Origin: Ferruginibacter sp.
GTDB lineage: Bacteria; Bacteroidota; Bacteroidia; Chitinophagales; Chitinophagaceae
Assembly (NCBI GenBank): GCA_030655145.1
Contig: JAURWD010000323.1
Coordinates: 1-49,009, forward strand
DNA length: 49,009 nucleotides
Direction of reading: 5' to 3'
Both the position numbers and the translations under genes were made by a program. Under the pieces are notes generated by a model. The model was not told where the DNA came from. It did no database searches and saw only the letters and a list, made by a program, of their open reading frames with translations. Below are positions 36,882 through 46,526 of the stretch, one piece after another; position 1 is the stretch's first letter, and each line of letters begins with the position of its first letter.

Positions 36882-38687
36882 TTACTCAAACTCGCGATAA
36901 GCGCCAAAATTTGCTAACTGGTCTTCACCCAATTGCCTGGGAATCGGGTAGCATTCAAGCTTCAGTTGTTTGCACAGTTGTAACCACATTGCAGTCCGGG
37001 TATAGGTTTGATGAACCTTTTGAAAAGGAGTCGTGAGCAACAGGTCTTTTGCTTTTTCAAAAGCACCCTGGTCGATCAGCAATTGTATTTTTCTTTCGAT
37101 CACCGACTCATCCCGCAATGCATCTACCCTCGCGAGCCATGATTCCCGCTCCCGAATGGTTTGCTTTCCGAGGTTACGCAATACTTTATCCCGCTCAACA
37201 ATTACCTGCGGATGTATTTGCAGCCACGGTTCCCTGATACTTTCAAACGCAATCGCAGCGCCTTCCATATCAGCCTTAATTTTTAACAGTCTTGCCAGCA
37301 ACACCTTCGCAACGCCGGTTTGAGCAGCAGCAAGGCTTTCGATAGCAGCATCATTCCGGCCCCGGCCGGCGAGCCACGCGCCGTAATAAAATCTCCAGAG
37401 GTCCGCTTGCGAGCCGGAACTCTTAGCGATGGCCCATTTAAAAGGAGCATCCAAATTTTCCAGGCCAGAGGGTGCCCAATTATTTTGATCGATGGCCGGC
37501 GCCAGTGGAATTGTTGATTTCAATTTGTAAGCTGAGAGCAACTGATTCCAGGGAGCCAGTTCTGCCGGCCTTGCCCATTGAAATGAGGGCACCTGGTTCA
37601 GCGGCCTTAAACCCGGAGCGGGCACTTTCAAGGCATAAATATCCAGTGCCTTGTCGGTCGGTATCCAATACTCTACATGCCATCGTGATTGGTTTGGCAT
37701 CAATTCCAACTTGATGGACTGGTCACCAATAGGGCCCCCCTGCACTTCAAGATACGTTTGATGTTTGGCTGTGCTTAATAAGGACCAGGCACTGTCATTC
37801 CCAACGCCATAGCTCCAGAGTTTGATGCCCGCTGCTATTTTTTCGTCCGCGAAGTGGTACAGACCAGTGCCTAACGAGGGCGTATATGCGCCAAAGGCAT
37901 TGGCTTCCTTTGTCTTCCAGAAATACCCGGTCATCTCCTTGATGTCAGACTCAGTTTTGGGACCTTGTTTTTCCCAGTCGATCGTATCTATCTTAGAAGC
38001 ATGCGATAAAACCTGGCCCCGGGGGAAATCAAATTTGGTACCAGGTGCTGAGGGCAATGCTGCATTGGACCAGGACATCCACGGATAGGTGTGGGTACCG
38101 GGATTATGAAAAACGACCCGTTGCGTGAAAAAATTATCCGCTGCCCCTAACGAATATTCAACCGACCATTGCATGCCGAAACGAAGTTCCCGCTCGCCGC
38201 AGGTAACGTAAGTGCGATCGGTTGTTTTGTCAATCTTATACAATACGGTTTCATTTTGCGTAGGTGAATGAGAGATCGGGAAACTGACTTCTATGCCGCC
38301 GGCAACAAAATAAAAACGCGGGAGGATGCGGGTGTAGCGGATAACATCCGGAACGTATAAAACCTCTTTCCCGGAAGGCTTATGGATCATGGAATAAACC
38401 TTGCCGCCCAGGTCGGGACAGATGGTTACTTTCAAGTGGTCATTCTCCAGGACGATAAACCGGTACTTTTTCAGTACCGGCCGGTTCGAAGTTTCAACAT
38501 AACTAACATAAGGATACACGCCATTCGCATCAAGGGCTGTCGGCACCGGACCTGCGGGCGTTAATAAATGGGTGAGGATATAATCACTAGATTCGACAAC
38601 GGATACATTTTTGCTGTGCTGTGCAAAGCTGTTCAAGACAGATGCGTTTATGGCAACGAGCAACAATACTGTTCTCACACGCAACAT
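36882..38687 (-). CDS. DUF5107-type secreted protein with C-terminal helical/TPR-like region
   Basis: YRFIVLENDHLKVTICPDLGGKVYSMIHKPSGKEVLYVPDVIRYTRILPRFYFVAGGIEVSFPISHSPT (mutarotase-like fold); C-terminal helical repeats. Confidence 0.75.
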   Translation of the reverse strand: MLRVRTVLLLVAINASVLNSFAQHSKNVSVVESSDYILTHLLTPAGPVPTALDANGVYPYVSYVETSNRPVLKKYRFIVLENDHLKVTICPDLGGKVYSMIHKPSGKEVLYVPDVIRYTRILPRFYFVAGGIEVSFPISHSPTQNETVLYKIDKTTDRTYVTCGERELRFGMQWSVEYSLGAADNFFTQRVVFHNPGTHTYPWMSWSNAALPSAPGTKFDFPRGQVLSHASKIDTIDWEKQGPKTESDIKEMTGYFWKTKEANAFGAYTPSLGTGLYHFADEKIAAGIKLWSYGVGNDSAWSLLSTAKHQTYLEVQGGPIGDQSIKLELMPNQSRWHVEYWIPTDKALDIYALKVPAPGLRPLNQVPSFQWARPAELAPWNQLLSAYKLKSTIPLAPAIDQNNWAPSGLENLDAPFKWAIAKSSGSQADLWRFYYGAWLAGRGRNDAAIESLAAAQTGVAKVLLARLLKIKADMEGAAIAFESIREPWLQIHPQVIVERDKVLRNLGKQTIRERESWLARVDALRDESVIERKIQLLIDQGAFEKAKDLLLTTPFQKVHQTYTRTAMWLQLCKQLKLECYPIPRQLGEDQLANFGAYREFE

Positions 38688-38793
38688 GATTTATTTTTTA
38701 GAGGTAAATAGAAAATGGCTAACGGCTAACTCTCCTACTCTTCCTGGATATCAGTAGTTGAGAATTTACCGACCCTTCATTCGTAGCGATCAA

Positions 38794-40608
38794 TTATAAT
38801 TTACTGCTGATCTCCGCGATGAGCGCTCTGCCTTTATCAACATCTGCCTTGATTTTTTCACTGTTGAATTCCTTCTCAACCAGGAAAATTTCCATGTGGC
38901 GGTTTAATTGTTGCAGAAATTCTTTTATTTCTTTCTTCGCGGACTTCGCTGCCAGTTCCTGCACTATTCGCAGTTTTTCATAATCAACAATTCCTTCGCG
39001 GATCTTTTCAAAACGAACACAACTATTGCCACCAGGGTAAACGAGGAAACAATCGCCGGCAGCCCAGAGTTCATGGCGGGCATCACGATTTGGATCCGCC
39101 GGCCAGGCGTCATACGCCCAACGCAGGTAGCCATCATATTTATGTGCACTGGTGTACCAACCCATCCACCGGCCTTCGATGGGCGGAGAGAATACAAAAT
39201 TGTTCGGCACCGGGGGGTTACAACAATTGTAATAAGTTGTCGTGAAACCTTTGGCCGCCCTGCGCTTAACGACTTCAACGCTTGACTCTTCGCCGTACAG
39301 GAAACAATAATCGTCCAATAAATTTTCCAGCTCTGCGTGCCAGTTACCCGCATAGGTGATCTTCCATTTTGGTGAATGTCCTTTCACTACTTTGATCGCC
39401 GCAAGGGTTTCTTCCAATGCATTTTCATTAATGCCGATGTAGGTTTTATTAAACCAGCCTTTTTGCTCCAGGTGTTTTTTCAGGTCGGTTAAAAATATAT
39501 TCCAGAAGGATTTAAACTCCGGCGTAGTTGGTGCCCACGCCACCGTTTGATAGGTGCCCGTTGCTTCATCGAGGTAGCGAAAGCGGTGTCCCCAGGGAAC
39601 GGGTGTGTAGATGGTAATGGCCTTGTCAATACCCACGCTCATCGCGAGTTGCACGTATTCATCAAAAATGGAATAGTCAAATTTCCAGGAACCATTTTTA
39701 CGTTTCAACCACCCGATCATCCCTCCTTCAATATTATAAGAATTATCCGCCCACGGCGAATGAACCGCATAGGTCGTAATATAGGAACCACCCGCATCCG
39801 CGTACAATTGGAGGTGTTTTTTTAATAATAGTTTATGTTCGGCTGACCAGGGTTTTAAATTATTTTCCACGGCAACCACCCAGGGATTTTGCCAGAGGTC
39901 GAGCCGATGTTTCCATTCATGGGGTTTTGGTAGAATGGGTTGCTGAACAGTAATCTTAAGATCGAGCATGGCTGTATAGCCTGCGGCCTTTACTTCGATC
40001 TTGCCACTATACTCACCCGCCGGGGTAGACGCTGGAATATCGAGTGAAACCCATACCGGACGCACCGATTTTCCAGGCACATCAAACCGATCAAATTCTT
40101 CAAAACGATCCGGCATAAGATACAGTCCTTTGTAGGGACTTTCGCCACAAGTCACATCTCTTGCGCCATAAGGATAGTTGCCAACAACATAGCGCACCAT
40201 ATTCAGTTTTAGGCTGTTGCTACTGATCAGTTTTCCTGAGCTGCTCTTAAGGTCAGTGGGTACAAAGTGTACTTGTTCCACAGTGTCGGTACACCACACC
40301 AACACCAGCGCATTCAATCGCTCACCGCGCCAGCCAGCGCCGCTCCAGGATGTTGTTTTTTGAAGCTTCGGCACTTCGCTCCGGAAATAGGATTGATCGG
40401 TGGATGCAAAAGAAACCTGCATCCCTTTTTCTTGTTTTGTCCAGGCAGCCGGATCCAGCGTAGTATCGAAGGTGTACTCGGATTGGTAATGATAGGCGGG
40501 GCGCTGGATTTTTGAGATGTCGATCTGGCCATTGTACACCTGTCCTGTTGCAAAACTTCCCAGGAATAGAAGCATGCAAGCTATTAAGCTATTTTTTTTC
40601 ATATGCAT
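38794..40608 (-). CDS. GH123-like glycoside hydrolase paralog (DUF4091), N-E in place of D-E
   Basis: Same architecture as 34706-36403 (KRKNGSWKFDYSIFDEYVQLAMSVGIDKAITIYTPVPWGHRF...YNCCNPPVPNNFVFSPPIEGRWMGWYTSAHKYDGYLRWAYDAWPADPNRDARHELWAAGDCFLVYPGGNSCVRFEKIREGIVDYEK); start trimmed to 40608. Confidence 0.87.
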   Translation of the reverse strand: MHMKKNSLIACMLLFLGSFATGQVYNGQIDISKIQRPAYHYQSEYTFDTTLDPAAWTKQEKGMQVSFASTDQSYFRSEVPKLQKTTSWSGAGWRGERLNALVLVWCTDTVEQVHFVPTDLKSSSGKLISSNSLKLNMVRYVVGNYPYGARDVTCGESPYKGLYLMPDRFEEFDRFDVPGKSVRPVWVSLDIPASTPAGEYSGKIEVKAAGYTAMLDLKITVQQPILPKPHEWKHRLDLWQNPWVVAVENNLKPWSAEHKLLLKKHLQLYADAGGSYITTYAVHSPWADNSYNIEGGMIGWLKRKNGSWKFDYSIFDEYVQLAMSVGIDKAITIYTPVPWGHRFRYLDEATGTYQTVAWAPTTPEFKSFWNIFLTDLKKHLEQKGWFNKTYIGINENALEETLAAIKVVKGHSPKWKITYAGNWHAELENLLDDYCFLYGEESSVEVVKRRAAKGFTTTYYNCCNPPVPNNFVFSPPIEGRWMGWYTSAHKYDGYLRWAYDAWPADPNRDARHELWAAGDCFLVYPGGNSCVRFEKIREGIVDYEKLRIVQELAAKSAKKEIKEFLQQLNRHMEIFLVEKEFNSEKIKADVDKGRALIAEISSKL

Positions 40609-40763
40609 TTTTTGCAAGACTCTATTAAATGGCAGTCTCGATGGCAACGTGTTTTTGCAGCTGCGTGCCTAACCAATATTTTAGCAACCGTCGTAGGTTG
40701 CAAGATGGCAAATTTTTTATTCGAAAAAAATTTGAAGTCCAGTAATATGTGTTGAAACCTTAA

Positions 40764-40777
40764 TGCAAACGCTTGAG
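40764..40777. promoter_or_regulatory. candidate LacI-type operator upstream of the GH123/DUF5107 genes
   Basis: TGCAAACGCTTGAG, near-palindrome CAAaCGcTTG centred on CG, in the divergent region with the LacI regulator. Confidence 0.35.
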
Positions 40778-41150
40778 ATAACGCTCAACAAAGTTTTTAT
40801 TGTCCACAGCACGGTAGTTTGCGGTTTTGCAGGCAAAATCCGAGTATGTTTCCCCGGCAAGTTTCGTAATTAAGTATTGGGACAAACACGCACAAAACGA
40901 GTGTGGAGATATTAAAGCGATACAAGCAAACTTAAAATCTGTTACGTTCATAAAACGATGGTTCAGAAGATTTTTAGTTATCCGCTTAGTAACTTTTGCA
41001 GAGGATAATTGCGCAAAAACTGATCAATTATTGCCAATACTGTGTCGAACCTGAATACAAGTATGCGTTTACGTTAGCAAATGAGCTGACATACCACACA
41101 GATTTTGTTATTTCAAAAATCCTCCATTCCTTTGAACAAACGGTTACACA

Positions 41151-42179
41151 GTGCCAGACGACAAGGAGATCACGATATATGATATTGCCAAACACCTGAA
41201 TATTTCCGCCGCCACGGTCAGCCGGGGACTGCAAGACAACCCACTCATCAATAAAAATACCCGGAAAAAGATTTTCGAAGCCGCCCAGGTACTAGGTTAC
41301 CGGTCGAATACTTTTGCAAGCAGTTTACGCACCAAACAAACCCATACCATCGGGGTATTGGTGCCGCGGTTGAATAGCTATTTTATGTCGGCCGTCTTGG
41401 CGGGGATGGAGAATGCTGCGAGCCGACATGGGTATAACCTGATCATTGCGCAATCGCTGGAGAACGCGGAAAAGGAAAAGACGAACGCAACAACCATGTT
41501 TAACAAGCGGGTTGACGGCTTGCTGATCTCGCTATCCTACGACACCGAAAATGTACATCACCTGGAGCCCTTCTTCCGCAGGAAGATACCGGTAGTATTT
41601 TTTGACCGGGTCGACTTGCGCAAGGAAAGCACGTCTGTAGTGATTGACAATTTTGGCGCCGCATACGACATAACAAAACACCTGGTTGAACAGGGTTACA
41701 AACGTGTTATGCATCTTGGTGGAAATATCATGCGCAATGTTTACAAGGAACGGCTGGAGGGAATGCGCAAGGCACTAAAAGACCACAAATTACCCTTCAT
41801 AGAAAAGCTTCACTTGACCAGCACACTTTCTGAAGATGCCGGTGTGGAAGCTGCGAAGTTTATTTTAAGCCTTCCTGTGAAAGAGCGTCCTGACGCGGTA
41901 TTCGCGGCAAATGATACTGCCGCCGTTTATTGTATGATCACCTTAAAGGCAGCAGGGCTTCGTATTCCTGAAGACGTGGCATTTGCCGGCTTCAACAATG
42001 ATCCCATCAGCAAAGTGATCGAGCCAAACTTAACTACGGTAAATTATTCCGGGGAAACCATGGGTGAGGTAGCGATCACGAACCTCATCAATCACCTCAA
42101 AGGTGTAAGTGACCTGTCCATCACGAACCTGGTTACCCTGCGGGCCGACCTCATCATTCGTGCCTCTTCTTTAAAATAA
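41151..42179 (+). CDS. LacI family transcriptional regulator
   Basis: ITIYDIAKHLNISAATVSRGLQDNPLINKNTRKKIFEAAQVLGYRSN HTH and periplasmic-binding-like effector domain; GTG start. Confidence 0.95.
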   Translation: MPDDKEITIYDIAKHLNISAATVSRGLQDNPLINKNTRKKIFEAAQVLGYRSNTFASSLRTKQTHTIGVLVPRLNSYFMSAVLAGMENAASRHGYNLIIAQSLENAEKEKTNATTMFNKRVDGLLISLSYDTENVHHLEPFFRRKIPVVFFDRVDLRKESTSVVIDNFGAAYDITKHLVEQGYKRVMHLGGNIMRNVYKERLEGMRKALKDHKLPFIEKLHLTSTLSEDAGVEAAKFILSLPVKERPDAVFAANDTAAVYCMITLKAAGLRIPEDVAFAGFNNDPISKVIEPNLTTVNYSGETMGEVAITNLINHLKGVSDLSITNLVTLRADLIIRASSLK

Positions 42180-42204
42180 CAGCAAGCAATTTATTGCAGG
42201 AGCG

Positions 42205-43392
42205 TCAGGAACTCAGGACTTGGGATTGATCCATGAACCTGGATAGTCCGTATTGCAGCCCACGCAATTCTGCCAGGCCTTTTAACCGACCAATACCCGA
42301 GTAGCCGGGATACGTAGTTTTATGAAGATCATCCAGCATTTGATGGCCATGGTCTGGCCGCACAGGTAAAGAAACATCCCGGCGACCCATCACTAACAGC
42401 AAGGCCTGTACGATCTTAAACATATCGGCATCGCCACCCAAATGATCTGCTTCAAAAAAATTGCCGTTTTCATCGCGTTTGGTATTGCGCAGGTGAAGGA
42501 AATGGATATGCTCACCAAGACGTTCGATGATCCCCAGCAGGTCGTTATCCGGGCGAATGCCCAGTGATCCTGTACAATAACAAAGTCCATTCGCTGGCGA
42601 TGGAACGGAACGAATGATCGCCTCTAAATCTTCCTCAGCACTTACCACGCGAGGAAGCCCAAGCACCGGGTATGGTGGATCGTCCGGATGAATGGCCATT
42701 TTCAACCCCAGCTTTTCTGCTAGCGGGATGATCTCGCCGAGAAAATAAAACAAATTTCCACGGAGCGTAGCCGCATCAATGTCTTTATAAGTAGCGAGGG
42801 CAGCCAATATTTCTTCCGGCGTAAAACGCCCGGAGGTACCCGGCAATCCCAATAAAGCATTCAGGAATACTTGCTGCTTTTCTGCTTCTGTATGACTGTT
42901 CATCCACTCTCCTGCCGCCTGCATTTCCGTTGCTGTGTAATCAGTTTCAGCACCCGGCCGTTTAAGCATGTAAAGGTCAAAGGCAACAAAAGCAAGCCTT
43001 TCAAAATAAAGGGCCTTGCTGCCCGTGGGCAGTGTATGATTTATATCTGTGCGTACCCAATCCAGCACCGGCATAAAGTTATACGTGATTACCTTGAGGC
43101 CACATTGTGCAAGATTTACCAGGCTTTCTTTATAGTTGGCGATGTGAATGTGGTAGTCTCCGCCGCGGCGCTTGATATCCTCGCTCAGCGGTAAACTTTC
43201 CACCACGGTCCAGGTCATTCCGGCGGCCTCGATCACTGATTTTCTTTTTTCAATTTCTTCCACCGGCCAAACTTCGCCAACCGGTACCTGGTGCAGTGCT
43301 GTCACTACCCCGGCGCAACCTGCCTGCCGGATATCTTCCAGGCTCACCGCATCAGTTGATCCAAACCAGCGCATTGTTTCATGCATCAACAT
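42205..43392 (-). CDS. uxuA: mannonate dehydratase
   Basis: MRWFGSTDAVSLEDIRQAGCAGVVTALHQVPVGEVW, MPVLDWVRTDI, GLKMAIHPDDPPYPVLGLPRVVS, CYCTGSLG, HLRNTKRDENGNFFEADHLGGDADM, RPDHGHQMLDD; start trimmed from 43536 to 43392. Confidence 0.95.
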   Translation of the reverse strand: MLMHETMRWFGSTDAVSLEDIRQAGCAGVVTALHQVPVGEVWPVEEIEKRKSVIEAAGMTWTVVESLPLSEDIKRRGGDYHIHIANYKESLVNLAQCGLKVITYNFMPVLDWVRTDINHTLPTGSKALYFERLAFVAFDLYMLKRPGAETDYTATEMQAAGEWMNSHTEAEKQQVFLNALLGLPGTSGRFTPEEILAALATYKDIDAATLRGNLFYFLGEIIPLAEKLGLKMAIHPDDPPYPVLGLPRVVSAEEDLEAIIRSVPSPANGLCYCTGSLGIRPDNDLLGIIERLGEHIHFLHLRNTKRDENGNFFEADHLGGDADMFKIVQALLLVMGRRDVSLPVRPDHGHQMLDDLHKTTYPGYSGIGRLKGLAELRGLQYGLSRFMDQSQVLSS

Positions 43393-43477
43393 AAATCTGT
43401 TTTTAAAATAAATTCTCAAATTATTTAGAAAAAAAATCAACCTTTTGTTTTGAAAACCCACCGCGGCTAAACTATTT

Positions 43478-46228
43478 TCAATTGAGTTTGATCCTTGTTT
43501 CCACCGACGGCATCCCTTCGGATTTCGCCCTGACAATTATGGTTCCGGTAGCGCCTTTTTTCGCCTGCACGATCACCAATGCAAGTCCGCTGAAAGCTTT
43601 ACGATCGGTTGAAGAAAAAGATTCCAGGTCTGCCGGATCACCATTGTCAGTTGCAACAATTTTACCCGGACCAACAATTTCAAACCGTATACGGTTATTG
43701 GCCTGTGGCACGAGACGTCCCTTACTATCGACTACGCTTAGGGTTAAAAAAGAAAGGTCTTGGCCATCTGCTTTTATTTTGGTTCTGTCAGCAACAAGTT
43801 GAAGTTTTGCTGCAGTGCCGACAGTTTGGACGGTATCCTTCGCCCAGGCCTTACCATTTTTGTAAGCAACCACCTTGAGCACGCCCGGTTGATATTGAAC
43901 GCTATCCCATCTGAAGCGATATTCATACGGTCCACGGCGTTTTCTTCCCAGGGACTTCCCGTTTAAGAAAAGCTCGACCTCATCACCAGAGCTAAATACA
44001 TGAACCGGCGTGATTTCTCCAACGCGGTTGGGCCAGGTCCAATGCGGCAGGATATGCGCCATCGCCAGGTTCGGACGCCATCTCGCCTGGTACAAATAGA
44101 AACGGTCTTTTTTAAACCCGGCCAAATCAATGATACCCGAGTACGAACTGCGGGCAGTGTAATACGGCGTGGGTTCACCGAGGTAATCAAAGCCAGACCA
44201 AACGAATTCGCCGGCCACATAGGGATGTTTATCCTGAGACGCAAAGACCTTATCAGGCGAGGCGCCAAAGGCCGCCGTGTACAATTCATAAGCGCTCACC
44301 TGCTGTAGTTTGAAGTCACCACCCGCTCCTTCAGCAATCGGCGCACTAATCCCATCAACTACAGGAAACAGGTAGGTTCCCCTTGTACTCAAGGCGGAAG
44401 AAGTTTCGCTGCTCTGGATAAATTTATCGGGAAACTTTTTTTGAAATGCAGGATACAATGGTGAGGTCCGGATGCCTTTCAATGCCGCGTAAGCCGGTGC
44501 ATCCCTGATCCCTTCGCCCTGGTAATTCAAACTTAGGATATCCATGGCCGTTGGGAAAGGCATATCCGGCCTGGCGTAATTCATAGAGGCCGTAGCAGGC
44601 CTTGTACTATCTTCTTCCCGCACAATCGCCCAAAGCTTTTTGGCAAGCGCTGCCCCTGCTTCCGCAGTGTATTGTTCGCCCACTTCATTTCCAAAACTCC
44701 ATTCGATGATCGACGGATGATTGCGATCTCTCCGGATGAATGACCTTGTATCGGCTTCATACCAATCGGGAAAGATCAAATGAAAATCGTGCGGCGTTTT
44801 GCCCCGCTCCCAACAATCAAATACTTCATTGATCACAAGGAACCCCATGCGGTCAGTGAGATCGAGGAGTTCAGGTGCAGGTGGATTATGTGCCAGCCGG
44901 ATCGCGTTGCAGCCAAGCTCTCTTAAAATTTCTAATTGTCTTTCTGCAGCCCTGGTATTGAATGCGGCACCAAGCGCACCGAGATCATGGTGCTGGTTTA
45001 CGCCCTGCATGCGGATCGCCTTGTCATTTAGAAACAGCCCTTTAACCGGGTCAAATTTGAGGGAACGAATGCCAAAACGTGTTTCATATTTATCCACTAA
45101 TTTATCCCCGGCGTATACCCGCGTTACCGCGAGATACAGGTTTGGGCGCTGGGTCGGCGGTGGTCCCCATAATAATGGATTTTTTAAAAGAACAGAATTC
45201 CGAAGCGTTGATTTCTTTCCTGCCGCTACCATGGTCGTTGCCACCGGGAACGAAACAATTTTGTTGGGGGAGCGAATGAATTGAGTATTCAAACCATATA
45301 CATCAGTAACAATTTTGATTGGTTGATCAACTACCGATTTGTTTTCAATATCCACCGCGAGGTCTAGTGTGGCGGAAGCATTTGAAACATCCCTTGTTGT
45401 AATAAAGCTGCCCCACTGGGCCACATGCGCCGGGCTGACTTTTGTCAGCCAGACATTTCGGTAAAGACCACCGCCCGGATACCAGCGCGCCGAATGATTT
45501 GGATTGTCGATCCGGATTGCTACCTGGTTTACACCGCCGGGCTTTACATACGGCGTTAGATCGAGGCGAAAAGAATTGTAGCCGTAGGGCCAGCCGCCGA
45601 CGAGCACGCCGTTAAACCAAACCATTGCATACGACATGGCGCCATCAATATCGAGAAAAATTGATTTGCCCCTATCCGTTTCCGTTATGTTTAATTTGTT
45701 ACGATACCAGGCAACGCCTTGACTTGGCAAACGCCCCATACCACCGCCTACTACCGGCTTATCTCCTGTGTAGAAAGGCCCTTTGATCGCCCAGTCGTGC
45801 GGAACGGTCACCTCTTCCCAGGCCTTGTCATCAAACCCCGCTTTTACAAAGGGAAAATCGGCGCCGGGATTACCCGAAGGGCGTTGGTGCAATTTGGCGG
45901 TATCCTTTATAAAATCATTCGCGGTAGGCAGGATCCATTTTTTTAAGCTTTGATCAGAGGTCTTTGCCCGACTGGAATCCGTTGCCCTGGTATCCGCAAC
46001 CACGTTGTCATTGTGACTCTCTACCACCGGCCGCTCATCATACACCAGGTTATCCGGCGTTGAGGAGTACCGCATAAACCGCCATCCTTCATTGATGCTG
46101 ACGCGTTCCCGCACCGGGGCATTTACTTTTTTGGATTGGCTCCAAACCAGCGGTGGCGTTGCCAGGAAGCAACAAGCGATCGCCGGCACAAGCAAATTCC
46201 ACCAACTGAACTTCCATGAATACATCAT
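43478..46228 (-). CDS. GH2 glycoside hydrolase (beta-galactosidase/beta-glucuronidase-like) with C-terminal Ig-like domains
   Basis: VTVPHDWAIKGPF, GGGLYRNVWLTKV, MQGVNQHHDLGALGAAFN, LGCNAIRLAHNPPAPELLDLTDRMGFLVINEVFD, WSFGNEVGEQ, GEFVWSGFDYLGEPTPYY; C-terminal DUF4982/invasin-like segments. Confidence 0.95.
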   Translation of the reverse strand: MMYSWKFSWWNLLVPAIACCFLATPPLVWSQSKKVNAPVRERVSINEGWRFMRYSSTPDNLVYDERPVVESHNDNVVADTRATDSSRAKTSDQSLKKWILPTANDFIKDTAKLHQRPSGNPGADFPFVKAGFDDKAWEEVTVPHDWAIKGPFYTGDKPVVGGGMGRLPSQGVAWYRNKLNITETDRGKSIFLDIDGAMSYAMVWFNGVLVGGWPYGYNSFRLDLTPYVKPGGVNQVAIRIDNPNHSARWYPGGGLYRNVWLTKVSPAHVAQWGSFITTRDVSNASATLDLAVDIENKSVVDQPIKIVTDVYGLNTQFIRSPNKIVSFPVATTMVAAGKKSTLRNSVLLKNPLLWGPPPTQRPNLYLAVTRVYAGDKLVDKYETRFGIRSLKFDPVKGLFLNDKAIRMQGVNQHHDLGALGAAFNTRAAERQLEILRELGCNAIRLAHNPPAPELLDLTDRMGFLVINEVFDCWERGKTPHDFHLIFPDWYEADTRSFIRRDRNHPSIIEWSFGNEVGEQYTAEAGAALAKKLWAIVREEDSTRPATASMNYARPDMPFPTAMDILSLNYQGEGIRDAPAYAALKGIRTSPLYPAFQKKFPDKFIQSSETSSALSTRGTYLFPVVDGISAPIAEGAGGDFKLQQVSAYELYTAAFGASPDKVFASQDKHPYVAGEFVWSGFDYLGEPTPYYTARSSYSGIIDLAGFKKDRFYLYQARWRPNLAMAHILPHWTWPNRVGEITPVHVFSSGDEVELFLNGKSLGRKRRGPYEYRFRWDSVQYQPGVLKVVAYKNGKAWAKDTVQTVGTAAKLQLVADRTKIKADGQDLSFLTLSVVDSKGRLVPQANNRIRFEIVGPGKIVATDNGDPADLESFSSTDRKAFSGLALVIVQAKKGATGTIIVRAKSEGMPSVETRIKLN

Positions 46229-46251
46229 TTTTGAATGATCATTTTACCTAG

Positions 46252-46285
46252 TAAAAAAGCAGGAAAGATTTTCGGTCTTCCCTGC
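46252..46285 (-). terminator. rho-independent terminator-like hairpin between susD and the GH2 gene (distal)
   Basis: Stem AGCAGGAAAGA (46257-46267) / TCTTCCCTGCT (46275-46285), one mismatch; on minus strand followed by TTTTTT. Confidence 0.7.
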
Positions 46286-46455
46286 TTCGATATCAAATTT
46301 AAAAAAACGAACCCGGTTTTTCAGTACAGAGTTTGCAACCATTATTTTCTAACATGTCACGGGGTGAATCTCCTATCGCGGTCACCTATTTACCCAGTTA
46401 CTTTAAGTTTGTTATTTAACGGTCTTTGTACGGGGATTTAATTTCCTTTTGAAGT

Positions 46456-46491
46456 TATAAAAACCGGAAGGAGGATTCGCCTGCTTCCGGT
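46456..46491 (-). terminator. rho-independent terminator-like hairpin immediately downstream of susD
   Basis: ACCGGAAG (46463-46470) / CTTCCGGT (46484-46491) with inner AGG/CCT; minus strand continues TTTTTAT. Confidence 0.7.
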
Positions 46492-46526
46492 CTTTAATCA
46501 AACACCACTATTTTTCATTTTAAACT

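Noticed and set aside
36715-36900. 61-aa plus-strand ORF in the gap between GH123 and DUF5107 genes
   Set aside because: AT-rich intergenic DNA, no motif, overlaps the end of the DUF5107 gene.
40827-41054. 75-aa ORF upstream of lacI (MQAKSEYVSPASF...)
   Set aside because: Overlaps divergent promoter region, another ORF on the opposite strand (40760-40951), and lacks recognisable domain; too weak to call.
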